From positions 18,430-82,429 of the forward strand of contig PSRI01000138.1 of the NCBI GenBank assembly GCA_003175935.1: 64,000 bases of DNA, read 5' to 3'. Position numbers and translations under genes: made by a program. Shown in pieces: positions 21,127 through 30,378 of the stretch. The DNA comes from Bacteroidota bacterium (lineage in GTDB: Bacteria > Bacteroidota > Bacteroidia > Chitinophagales > Chitinophagaceae). The notes under the pieces are model-generated. The model was given only the letters and a program-made list of their open reading frames with translations. It made no database searches and was not told where the DNA came from. Position 1 is the stretch's first letter. Each line of letters begins with the position of its first letter.

Positions 21127-21235
21127 TTATTTTAAATCATCTGCACTCAACGTCACGGAAATTTGGTAATTCATATTTACGGGATAACCGTTTTGTTTGG
21201 CAGGGTTCCATTTAGGACCGTTCAGTAATGCGCCG
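21127..21235 (-). pseudogene. Out-of-frame remnant of a TonB C-terminal domain
   Basis: In the -1 frame relative to the M56 gene the reverse strand reads PGALLNGPKWNPAKQNGYPVNMNYQISVTLSADDLK*, matching only the extreme C-terminal part of TonB_C (GPKWNPAxQNG). Confidence 0.65.
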
Positions 21236-23390
21236 GGTTGTCTATACCAACATAAAGATCATCAGATCGCTCAGGAAAAATTGTAGTCACATTATCTTTC
21301 CGGGGAGCGCCATTGGTATTAATAATTACAACTCCATTTTGTCCCTTAACTCCAAACTTATTAATCGCATCAGCTTCTTTAAGCACTGTAACTTCAACAA
21401 CATCTTTTGGATCAAACAAAGAATTCGGGTCGTCTGTATACATTTCTTTTCCATCAACGATATACAAAACATTTTTTGGAGTTTTATTTGCTGTATTTAA
21501 AGCAGGATTTTTCAATGTAATTGCAATTACTCCATATTTTGCCCTTTGGCCATATTGTTTAGTGGCGGGACCATCTTTATAAACTTCAATCTGCAATATA
21601 TCTTCAGCTTTGATTTGGTTAAGATCAAAACTTTCAGGCATGACTTTCTTATCGATTATAATTATTGGCTTGCCTTTCATGCTGGTGGGTTGATCTAATG
21701 AATGAGGAACCAGGCCACCTTTTTCTGCATCAGACAAACTCATGAACTCCTGCTTGCCATTATTATAAGTGACGATTACATTTCCGTCCACTGTGAAATC
21801 CATGAATTTGATTTTTTTGTTGGCCCAAACAGCAGGTACTGAATCCGCGCCTGTTGTTGTACCATAGTTGACGCTGGAGTTAGGAATAGCATTTGACACA
21901 TATTTTTCAACCGACGCCAGAATCTTCCTGGCAATAATTTCCTGGTTCTTTTCATTCATGATGAATTTCGTATCAACGGGATTAGTCAGGTAGCCACACT
22001 CAATTAATATGGAAGGATAACTAATCCCCGGTGCATCCAGAACCCATATTCCCTCCTCCATTCTTTTTCTTAGTATAGATGAGGTTCTATATACATCCTT
22101 CATTTGGTCAATGAAGAACCCACCAAGCATTGCGCTGGAGGCTTCAATGTTTTTATTTTTTGAGGATACATAAACAACAAACCCCGAACTATCTGTTTCA
22201 TTTTTGAGTTGTGGACTGGTTGTATTTACATGAAGAGAAACAAAGGCATCAGCGCCAACGGAGGTGGCATAAGTCTGGCGCTGCCTCACATCCATCGTTT
22301 CATCTTTATCCCTGGTGAGCAAAATAGCTATCTTGTCATTCCTGTTTAGCTCCTTCACTTTTTTGGCAATCGCGAGGTTTATATCTTTTTCGATCGCACC
22401 ATTTGCGCCTCTCGCTCCATAATCATCTCCGCCATGCCCGGCATCGATGATAATAGTAACGGTCCTGGACAGGGGACCGGGATTGTAAAAAGTGCTGGTA
22501 ATCTCTGCTTTTTTTGTTTTTAAAGTAAAAGCAACAAAAACTAATGTTAGCAACGGCAGTACGAGGATCCGGCTAAAATAATTGACCCTGGTGTTTTTCA
22601 TTTTTGTGAGCATAAGTAAGCGGCGTTTAATAGGTGAATAAAAGAAATAATTGTTGAGATTGAACTGGTGACGCGGGTAAACCGATTGCAATATCATAGC
22701 AGCGAAAGCTGCTGTATCATGTTGATCGAGTGATTTACTATCTGCAATAAATTCATGAATCATATTCAATTCTCTCCTGATAAGCCAGAAGATGGGATTG
22801 CTCCAGAAAAATAATAGTACAAGGTTCAGGAATAATTTGTCCCAGCTGTGCCTTTCGCGAACATGTGCCAGCTCATGCCTGAATATTTGCTGACCGGTTT
22901 CTGAATTGATTTCAATATTCCTGTTCCAAAAAATATAATTGAAGAAAGAAAAGGGGGTACCCTTCGCTTCTGTATTTACAAAATTGATTTCATGAATTTT
23001 TTGAGTGTGATTTTTCGAAGCCAGCTTGTAGACCGTCCAAAGCGTATGACAGAAAAGTATGATGAATATGAAGCAAACAATTCCATATCCCATGGCCAAT
23101 AATTGTTCAGATGAAACCTGGAAACCTGAATTTCGGCTTGCTTCCGAAACAATCTCGTCGCCACTTGAAACTGCAGTAAGCAAATGGATAACCCGGCTGT
23201 CATCCCTTCCTGGTTGATGCAAAATATTTATTCTGATCAGGGGTAAGGTGAGGGATAATATCACAGAAAAAAGGAGATAAAAGCGATTCCAGTGATGGAA
23301 GACTTTATTATGCAGAGCCAAACGATAATAACCATAAAGGATACCAGAGCAAATCACGACTTTAAGCAAATAATACAGCAGCGTTACCAT
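21222..23390 (-). CDS. M56 (BlaR1-type) membrane metallopeptidase fused to Amidase_3 and TonB-plug-like repeats
   Basis: M56 motif HELAHVRERHSWDKLFLNLVLLFFWSNPIFWLIRRELNMIHEFIAD; then amidase motifs IDAGHGGDDYGARG, GAIEKDINLAIAKKV, AFVSLHVNTT, SILIECGYLTNP; then two plug-like segments (ILQIEVYKDGPATKQYGQRAKYGVIAITLK and VVEVTVLKEADAINKFGVKGQNGVVIINT). Confidence 0.92.
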   Translation of the reverse strand: MVTLLYYLLKVVICSGILYGYYRLALHNKVFHHWNRFYLLFSVILSLTLPLIRINILHQPGRDDSRVIHLLTAVSSGDEIVSEASRNSGFQVSSEQLLAMGYGIVCFIFIILFCHTLWTVYKLASKNHTQKIHEINFVNTEAKGTPFSFFNYIFWNRNIEINSETGQQIFRHELAHVRERHSWDKLFLNLVLLFFWSNPIFWLIRRELNMIHEFIADSKSLDQHDTAAFAAMILQSVYPRHQFNLNNYFFYSPIKRRLLMLTKMKNTRVNYFSRILVLPLLTLVFVAFTLKTKKAEITSTFYNPGPLSRTVTIIIDAGHGGDDYGARGANGAIEKDINLAIAKKVKELNRNDKIAILLTRDKDETMDVRQRQTYATSVGADAFVSLHVNTTSPQLKNETDSSGFVVYVSSKNKNIEASSAMLGGFFIDQMKDVYRTSSILRKRMEEGIWVLDAPGISYPSILIECGYLTNPVDTKFIMNEKNQEIIARKILASVEKYVSNAIPNSSVNYGTTTGADSVPAVWANKKIKFMDFTVDGNVIVTYNNGKQEFMSLSDAEKGGLVPHSLDQPTSMKGKPIIIIDKKVMPESFDLNQIKAEDILQIEVYKDGPATKQYGQRAKYGVIAITLKNPALNTANKTPKNVLYIVDGKEMYTDDPNSLFDPKDVVEVTVLKEADAINKFGVKGQNGVVIINTNGAPRKDNVTTIFPERSDDLYVGIDNPAHY

Positions 23391-23435
23391 AATATTGAAT
23401 TCGTTTTGGGTCCAGAATAGATCACTCCAAATTGA

Positions 23436-23795
23436 TTAGCGTTGTTTTTTCAATTCTTTCAGTAATTGTTCCAACTCTTCAAGACTCAGATTATTTTCTT
23501 TAACCATAAAAGACACGGCATTACTAAATGAGCCTTCAAAATAACTCTTCACAATCGTCTTCATGGTCGACTTTGAATAGGCTTCCTTACTTACTAAGGG
23601 ATAGTACTGGTGAGTTCTTCCAAAAACATGTATGCCTACAAATTCCTTTTCAACCAGTATCTTAATCACCGTGGCTACAGTGTTCTGGTGAGGCTTTGGA
23701 TTGGGGAGCTCATCAATGATTTCGCGTAGAAAAGCTTTGTCCAGTTTCCAAATCACCTGCATAATTTGTTCTTCCGACTTAGTTAAATTCTTCAT
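23436..23795 (-). CDS. BlaI/MecI family transcriptional repressor
   Basis: LTKSEEQIMQVIWKLDKAFLREIIDELP winged helix; upstream of the M56 gene. Confidence 0.93.
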   Translation of the reverse strand: MKNLTKSEEQIMQVIWKLDKAFLREIIDELPNPKPHQNTVATVIKILVEKEFVGIHVFGRTHQYYPLVSKEAYSKSTMKTIVKSYFEGSFSNAVSFMVKENNLSLEELEQLLKELKKQR

Positions 23796-23965
23796 GAGTT
23801 GTGTAAAATTGATTCATGAAACAAACATAAAACTAAAAATTTAGTTTTACAACTATTTTTTTAGTTTTTAGAAAATTTTAGAATTTTTGTGGACAGGTTA
23901 GTGGAAAGTATCCTTTATTTGCAAGAGGTTATACTGTAATTTTGATACCAACAATCTAATTGTAC

Positions 23966-24655
23966 ATGTCTGAAGTTATTTTGGAATTGCAACATGCTAA
24001 TATCTACCAGGGGAATTCTTTGATTCTTCAGGACGTAAATATTTCTGTTCACAAAGGAGAGTTTGTTTACCTGGTTGGTAAGACTGGCACAGGAAAGAGC
24101 AGTTTGCTTAAAACGCTTTATGGCGAATTGAAATTAAAGGAAGGTGATGGATCAGTGGTTGGGCATAATCTTAGGAATATGGACTGGAAAAAAATTCCTT
24201 TTCTCAGAAGAAACCTGGGTATTGTTTTCCAGGATTTTCAATTACTCACAGATCGCAATGTGCACGATAATTTAAAATTTGTTTTGAAGGCAACGGGTTG
24301 GAAAGATGAAAAACTGGTTGAAGAAAAAATAAATGATGTGTTGGATAAGGTTGGTTTGAGAACCAAAGGGTTTAAATTTCCCTTTGAGCTTTCCGGTGGT
24401 GAACAACAAAGGGTGGATGTTGCGAGGGCGCTACTCAATTCTCCCAAATTAATTTTGGCCGATGAGCCTACCGGAAACCTGGATCCTGAAACTTCTGATG
24501 AAATCATGCAGCTCCTGTTCCATATTTGTAAGGACTACGGCACAACAATTATTATGGCTACGCATGATTATATGGTGATCAATAAATTTCCTGCAAGAAC
24601 CATCAAAACGGAGAGGGGCAGGGTAGTGGATAATGCTACCATATCCATCGAATAA
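23966..24655 (+). CDS. ftsE: Cell division ATP-binding protein (ABC ATPase)
   Basis: Walker A GKTGTGKSSLLKTLYG, signature LSGGEQQRVDVARAL, LILADEPTGNLDP; FtsE-like. Confidence 0.85.
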   Translation: MSEVILELQHANIYQGNSLILQDVNISVHKGEFVYLVGKTGTGKSSLLKTLYGELKLKEGDGSVVGHNLRNMDWKKIPFLRRNLGIVFQDFQLLTDRNVHDNLKFVLKATGWKDEKLVEEKINDVLDKVGLRTKGFKFPFELSGGEQQRVDVARALLNSPKLILADEPTGNLDPETSDEIMQLLFHICKDYGTTIIMATHDYMVINKFPARTIKTERGRVVDNATISIE

Positions 24656-25766
24656 GCCTTTCTGCATTTATTCTGTTATCATATATTTTTTGCAAGAGTC
24701 CGTTTCGCAAGTGGATTTCTTCTTCAGTGAAAGGCTGGTGGTATAATTGAATGAGGATGGATTTGAATCCTGCAGAATTTCCTGCAATATGACAGGCCGT
24801 TTCAAGTCCGCTTCCATTTACCATCGAATCATTGGCGATACAATGTCTGCCACAAAAAACTGCATTTAGCAGTTTGAATTTTACACCTGTATTATTAAAA
24901 GACGGAAGGACATGTATGTGTGCTTTTGAAATCAAATCCTGCATTTCTTCTCCTGAAGGATTTTCCAGCAAGCAAAAATTCGATTTTTTCCTGGTAAGGG
25001 ACTTCAATCGGCTTCCTGGATTTTTTCCCGCAATTACAAAAGGAATCTCTAAATCATTAAAAACTTCGTCCATGAGCCAGGTGGCAGCCTTCTCGTTTTC
25101 GGGAACAGATAGATTCCCGTGATATAAACAAAAAGACCCCATGCCATCTTTTGACATCACATGGTTCCACGGAATAAATGCCGGGAGATAAGAAATATTA
25201 CCAGAACCAAATTCACTTTGAAATTCCGCTTTATCTAATTCAGAAATTGCCAGAATTTTTTCGGCTTTTGCAATGACTCTTTTTTCATATTTTCTCAATA
25301 GCCTGCTTTCGTTCCAGTAGTAAAATTTTTTTAATAAATGAGATGAACTTTTTCTCAGGTGGTCATAGTATTTGTATTCTACATTATGGAGCCTGAGTAT
25401 AACTTTGCGGTTCTTAAGTCTGTCCTGATCGAGAAAATAACTGCAATGAATTCCTTCGAGCAAAATTGGAAATTCATCGCGTGAAAGGTTTGTAAGAAGT
25501 TCCTCATTGCCCCTTGAGCAAACTATGTACGGATATTTATGAGAGAATCCCCGATGACCAACATTTCTTGGATAATAGTTTACTGATTCGCAATATTTAT
25601 TCAATTCGTTCTGTATGCCCCTTCCATATTCGAAACAATGAAGGTGTATCCGCACATTTTGCTGTGAAAGATTTTTGATTGTATAAAACATTTCGAATGC
25701 ACCGCCATAGTCGGGTGGGTAAGGCACATCCAGGCAAACAATATGTATTTGTTTTTCGTTACTCAA
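24636..25766 (-). CDS. Glycosyltransferase (GT4-like)
   Basis: CLDVPYPPDYGGAFEMFYTIKNL, YHGNLSVPENEKAATWL, IHVLPSFNNTGVKFKLLNAVFCGRHCIAND. Confidence 0.82.
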   Translation of the reverse strand: MSNEKQIHIVCLDVPYPPDYGGAFEMFYTIKNLSQQNVRIHLHCFEYGRGIQNELNKYCESVNYYPRNVGHRGFSHKYPYIVCSRGNEELLTNLSRDEFPILLEGIHCSYFLDQDRLKNRKVILRLHNVEYKYYDHLRKSSSHLLKKFYYWNESRLLRKYEKRVIAKAEKILAISELDKAEFQSEFGSGNISYLPAFIPWNHVMSKDGMGSFCLYHGNLSVPENEKAATWLMDEVFNDLEIPFVIAGKNPGSRLKSLTRKKSNFCLLENPSGEEMQDLISKAHIHVLPSFNNTGVKFKLLNAVFCGRHCIANDSMVNGSGLETACHIAGNSAGFKSILIQLYHQPFTEEEIHLRNGLLQKIYDNRINAERLIRWIW

Positions 25767-26857
25767 CGAAAGATATTTTTATAAAACGCGATCAATTTTA
25801 TCTCTTCGGTTTGCCAGTTCAGAACCTGCTTCGCTTTTCTGCAATTTTCCTTAAGTCTTTTATATAAAACCTGATCCTGAAGCAAATTGTTCGCTGCCCT
25901 CGATATTTCTTCCTGGGTGGGTTCTTTAATAAGGAGTCCAATTTCGAATTTTTCATTAATCTGGTGGTAACAGGGATAATCCACACAAACCTGGGGAATT
26001 TCAGCGTGGATGTAGTCGAAAAACCGATTCGCCAAAGAATAGTAGTTACTTAGCCCGTTATTTTCAAACAGGGTCATTCCAATTTTTGCTTCTGCAGTAA
26101 TTTTTTTTAAATCAGTGGGTTTTAATTTTCCTTCAAATTTTATTTTATTCTCCAGGCCCAGATTCTGGACCAAATTTTTGGACTGTTCCAAAAAATTTCC
26201 ATCCCCATAAATTTTGAGAATAGAATTTACATCTTTCATAGCAGGAATCAGTGTTTCAAAACTTCTTCCTTCGTTTACTGCTCCCTGGTAGATAATGAAA
26301 CCCTGTCCATCTTCCTGTGGCCTTTCCATTTCCTTTAACCTGGGTACATTTTTTATGGTCTCATAACTCAGACCGTACATCTTCCTGAATTCTTCAGCTA
26401 TCATTTCATTCACGGTATAACCATGCCTGAATTTGGGAACAGTGAATTTTTCAATTCGTTTCCAAATTTTATGTATCATGGGACGCGATACTACTTCTTT
26501 CATTTCACAAAAAAGTTCGTGGGCATCGTAAACTCTTGGTATTCGTTTGATTTTTGAAATGAAATAACAGGGCAAAATGGTATCCAGGTCAATGGCGCAT
26601 ATCAGGTCAATTTTTCTGAAAAGCAAAAAGAAAAACAATTTGAAATTGTATTCCAGGTAGGCAATTTTCCCTTTTTTAAAAATGCAGGTGAGTCTTATTT
26701 GTCTGAATGTTGTTGTAAATAACTCTGGAGAATCTTTCCATTTTCTTCCTACAAGGATTACATCGTATGCAGCGGCCTGAAGGGAATTACAGATTCTTTG
26801 CATCCGCTGATCGAATACCAGCTCATTGGTAACCGTAAAATAGATTTTCTTCACCAA
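25763..26857 (-). CDS. Glycosyltransferase (GT4-like)
   Basis: RVYDAHELFCEMKEV, YQGAVNEGRSFETLI, GMTLFENNGLSNYYSLANRFFDYIHAEIPQV; start overlaps next GT by 4 bp. Confidence 0.82.
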   Translation of the reverse strand: MVKKIYFTVTNELVFDQRMQRICNSLQAAAYDVILVGRKWKDSPELFTTTFRQIRLTCIFKKGKIAYLEYNFKLFFFLLFRKIDLICAIDLDTILPCYFISKIKRIPRVYDAHELFCEMKEVVSRPMIHKIWKRIEKFTVPKFRHGYTVNEMIAEEFRKMYGLSYETIKNVPRLKEMERPQEDGQGFIIYQGAVNEGRSFETLIPAMKDVNSILKIYGDGNFLEQSKNLVQNLGLENKIKFEGKLKPTDLKKITAEAKIGMTLFENNGLSNYYSLANRFFDYIHAEIPQVCVDYPCYHQINEKFEIGLLIKEPTQEEISRAANNLLQDQVLYKRLKENCRKAKQVLNWQTEEIKLIAFYKNIFR

Positions 26858-26986
26858 AAGGATTTGAAAGGCGGTTTAAGATAGGCAGAATTCTAACGCA
26901 TAATAAGCTGCAAATTTATTTGTAATCTCAAAAAGTAAATCATCGGGATTTATTTATTATGATTGTACAAAATTTTAAGCTTCCAA

Positions 26987-27502
26987 ATGGAAAATTACGC
27001 AACTAGTCCCGTTATAACTCCGGCTCCTCAGCGACCTGTTTTGCTGACCATACTGTGCATCCTAACTTTTTTGGGAAGCAGTTGGGGAATTATTGGTGGC
27101 TTTACAAACTATATAACTGCAGACACAGCTTCCCAAATTGCTCAGAAAGCTATAGATGATGCCCGTGAACGTGCAGATGTCTCTTCAAACAGCGAAGGAG
27201 CCAGAATCACTGATAAGGTGACTAACGCCCTTGAGGAAACCTTAAAACCCGAGAATATTCGAGTGAATGCGATTTTTAAGGTGATTAGTTGCATTTTGAA
27301 CATTATTGGGGCATTTCTAATGATTAAGCTGATGCGCGCCGGATTCTGGGTTTATGTCCTCGGAACCCTTGTAGGAGTGGTTGGCGTTTTTACGGCTTAC
27401 GGGGTCCATAGCATTGTTGGACTGTTCCTGAGTTCAGGAGCTACTTTTGTGGGAATTTTATTTGTCGTTCTTTATAGCCTGAATCTCAAGGTTCTAAAAT
27501 AA
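26987..27502 (+). CDS. Hypothetical multi-pass membrane protein
   Basis: Several hydrophobic segments; start MENYATSPVITPAPQRP at 26987. Confidence 0.7.
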   Translation: MENYATSPVITPAPQRPVLLTILCILTFLGSSWGIIGGFTNYITADTASQIAQKAIDDARERADVSSNSEGARITDKVTNALEETLKPENIRVNAIFKVISCILNIIGAFLMIKLMRAGFWVYVLGTLVGVVGVFTAYGVHSIVGLFLSSGATFVGILFVVLYSLNLKVLK

Positions 27503-27642
27503 AAGCACTGCTTTAAATCCTTCCTATCGCATTGGGTATTCATACGTTATGAAAGATTTACTTTTGTACTTAACTGTTTTTCCCTACCTTTGCCGCCGAA
27601 ATTCGAGATATAATATTGGGATGTTTTAAAAATTAGTTTGAG

Positions 27643-27915
27643 ATGCCAACTTTAATCGCTGACAAAAAAAAGAAAATCTTTGCTGACTTTGGTGGAAACG
27701 AAAAGAATACCGGTTCTATCGAAGGTCAAATCGCCTCATTAACTGAGCGCATTAACCACATTTCTGAACACCTTCAGTCCAACAAAAAAGACTTCGCAAC
27801 ACATCGCGGACTCATGCAACTGGTTGGTCAAAGAAAGAGATTGCTGACTTACCTAAGCAAGCAAAACCTCCAGGGTTATCGTGCTTTGATTGAAAAACTT
27901 GGAATTAGAAAATAA
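27643..27915 (+). CDS. rpsO: 30S ribosomal protein S15
   Basis: NTGSIEGQIASLTERINHISEHLQSNKKDFATHRGLMQLVGQRKRLLTYL; followed by pnp. Confidence 0.98.
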   Translation: MPTLIADKKKKIFADFGGNEKNTGSIEGQIASLTERINHISEHLQSNKKDFATHRGLMQLVGQRKRLLTYLSKQNLQGYRALIEKLGIRK

Positions 27916-27936
27916 GTGAATCAATGATAGTTCGCA

Positions 27937-27975
27937 ATTCCCAACTGGTTTTACCGTTGGGAATCGTGCTTTTAT
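27937..27975 (+). terminator. Hairpin in the rpsO-pnp intergenic region (terminator or processing site)
   Basis: ATTCCCAAC-tggttttacc-GTTGGGAAT followed by CGTGCTTTTA. Confidence 0.55.
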
Positions 27976-28071
27976 TGATTGAGATATTTATTCATTAACT
28001 ACAGGATTTACTGAATTCCAAATTCATTTCCCTCCCGTTTGTAAACAGTAAATCAAAAATTATTTCAAATT

Positions 28072-30243
28072 ATGCTTTCTCAACCTACAAACACATCATT
28101 TGATCTGGGTGGTGGAAGAATTGTAACCATTGAAACAGGTAAGCTTGCCCGTCAGGCTGATGGTTCGGTTACAGTGCGCCAGGGCAATTGCATTTTGCTT
28201 GCTACTGTTGTCGCAAATAAAGAGCCGAAAGAAGGACAGGATTTCTTTCCTCTTTCTGTTGATTACATGGAAAAATTTGCATCTGCCGGAAGAATTCCCG
28301 GATCATTCTTTAAACGTGAAGGCAGATTAAGTGATTACGAAGTATTGATCAGCCGCCTGGTTGACCGCGCTCTTCGCCCACTTTTCCCTGAAGATTATTT
28401 TTGTGATGTTCAGGTGATCATAACCCTCGTTTCAAGTGACAGCGAAGTAGTGCCTGATGCACTTGCCTGTCTGGCTGCATCTGCGGCTCTTGCCGTTTCA
28501 GATGTTCCCATCAAAGAAGTGATTTCTGAAGTGAGAATTGGACGTATTGATGGCGAATACATCGTGAACCCAAGCCGTACCCAATTAGCAAAAGCAGATA
28601 TGGACTTCATCATCGCAGCAACTGAAAAGAACCTAATGATGGTGGAAGGTGAATCTCAGCAATGTTCAGAAGAAGATTTGGTTAAGGCTCTGGAAATTGC
28701 ACATGAAGCAATTAAAATTCAAATCGCGGCTCAAAAAGAATTGAGAGCCAAATTAGGAATCAACTCCAAACGCGATTATACTAAGCCAGTACAGAATGAA
28801 GAAATTCAGCAAAAAGTAATTGCTGTTGCCACGGATAAAGTAAATCAGATTTCAAGATCAGGCACCAGTAAAAACGAAAGATCCGAAGCATTCGACGCCG
28901 TGAAAGATGAAGTGATTGCTGCTCTCGGTGAAGAAGCTACTGACGCAGATAAAAAGCTCGCAAAAAAATATTACGAGGACCTGAAATGGGAGCTGGTTAG
29001 AAATATGATCCTGGATGACAGGATCAGGCTGGATGGCAGAAAACTTGAAGATGTTAGACCTCTCAGTATGGAAGTCGATATTCTTCCAACTCCTCACGGA
29101 TCTGCCTTGTTTACCAGAGGTGAAACACAGGCTTTATCAACTGTAACTTTAGGAACTCCACTTGATTCTTTACTTGTTGAAAGTGCTGCGACATCCGACT
29201 ACGCAAAATTCATCCTCCATTATAACTTTCCACCATTTTCTACCGGCGAAGTGAAATTTTTGAGAGCGCCGGGCAGAAGAGAAGTTGGCCACGGTAACCT
29301 TGCCATGCGTTCTTTAAAACAAATGATGCCAGGTAACGATTACCCATACACGGTGAGAATTGTAAGTGATATTTTAGAATCGAACGGTTCATCATCCATG
29401 GCGACTGTTTGCGCAGGATCACTCGCACTTATGGATGCTGGTGTACCAGTTCCTAAACACGTAAGTGGCGTTGCCATGGGATTGATTACTCGTCCTGCTG
29501 ATAATAAATATGCCATTCTTACTGACATCCTTGGTGATGAAGATCATCTGGGTGATATGGATTTTAAAGTAACCGGAACACGTGAAGGAATTTGCGGAGT
29601 TCAAATGGATATCAAAGTGGATGGACTTAGCATGTCAACCATGAGGGAAGCACTTGAACAGGCAAGAAAAGGTCGTCTGCATATTTTAGATGCTATGTAT
29701 GCTGCAATGCCTGCTGCACGTGAAGAAGTGAAGCCGCATGCTCCGCGCATGGAGAAATTGTTCATCGACAAAGAATTTATTGGTGCTGTAATCGGACCAC
29801 AAGGAAAAGTGATCCAGGAAATTCAAAGGTCTACTGGTACAACAATCAATATTGAAGAAGTGGGTAATGTTGGAGAAGTAAGCATTTTCTCTCCGGCAAA
29901 AGAAGGGTTGGATAAAGCTGTAGCATGGATTAAAGGAATTGTAGCAGTTCCTTCAGTGGGAGATGTGTATGAAGCAACTGTGAAGAGCATTAAAGAATTC
30001 GGCGCCTTTGTTGAATTCCTTCCTGGTAAGCAGGGTCTCCTTCACATTAGTGAAATCAGCTGGAAGAGACTGGAGAGTATGGAAGGTGTATTGAAAGAAG
30101 GTGATGTGGTTAAAGTAAAATTGATTGGAGTTGATCACAAGACAGGTAAATTTAAGTTGAGCAGAAAAGTGTTGATGCCAAAACCTGAAATGGCACCAAG
30201 GCCAAGACCAGCAGAACCTGGAAAGCCTGAAGCTACTAATTAA
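28072..30243 (+). CDS. pnp: Polyribonucleotide nucleotidyltransferase
   Basis: Two RNase PH domains, KH (FIGAVIGPQGKVIQEIQRSTGT) and S1 (GDVYEATVKSIKEFGAFVEFLPGKQGLLHISEIS). Confidence 0.98.
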   Translation: MLSQPTNTSFDLGGGRIVTIETGKLARQADGSVTVRQGNCILLATVVANKEPKEGQDFFPLSVDYMEKFASAGRIPGSFFKREGRLSDYEVLISRLVDRALRPLFPEDYFCDVQVIITLVSSDSEVVPDALACLAASAALAVSDVPIKEVISEVRIGRIDGEYIVNPSRTQLAKADMDFIIAATEKNLMMVEGESQQCSEEDLVKALEIAHEAIKIQIAAQKELRAKLGINSKRDYTKPVQNEEIQQKVIAVATDKVNQISRSGTSKNERSEAFDAVKDEVIAALGEEATDADKKLAKKYYEDLKWELVRNMILDDRIRLDGRKLEDVRPLSMEVDILPTPHGSALFTRGETQALSTVTLGTPLDSLLVESAATSDYAKFILHYNFPPFSTGEVKFLRAPGRREVGHGNLAMRSLKQMMPGNDYPYTVRIVSDILESNGSSSMATVCAGSLALMDAGVPVPKHVSGVAMGLITRPADNKYAILTDILGDEDHLGDMDFKVTGTREGICGVQMDIKVDGLSMSTMREALEQARKGRLHILDAMYAAMPAAREEVKPHAPRMEKLFIDKEFIGAVIGPQGKVIQEIQRSTGTTINIEEVGNVGEVSIFSPAKEGLDKAVAWIKGIVAVPSVGDVYEATVKSIKEFGAFVEFLPGKQGLLHISEISWKRLESMEGVLKEGDVVKVKLIGVDHKTGKFKLSRKVLMPKPEMAPRPRPAEPGKPEATN

Positions 30244-30282
30244 GAAACCAGGTTGGAATATTCCAACGAATTGAATAAGTAG

Positions 30283-30345
30283 AACCATCAGTTCAGACCG
30301 ATCCTTAGAAATAAAATTGGTCCTGATTGATGGTTTTTTCTTTTA
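30283..30345 (+). terminator. Terminator downstream of pnp
   Basis: AACCATCAGTTCAG...CCTGATTGATGGTT followed by TTTTCTTTT. A 16-bp palindrome GTTGGAATATTCCAAC lies just upstream. Confidence 0.6.
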
Positions 30346-30378
30346 CTGATTTAGAAACTACCTTTTTCAAGCGACTGC

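Noticed and set aside
21222-21240. Programmed -1 frameshift joining the M56 gene to the TonB_C tail
   Set aside because: No X XXY YYZ slippery heptamer was seen and most of the TonB_C core is missing, so decay by deletion is simpler.
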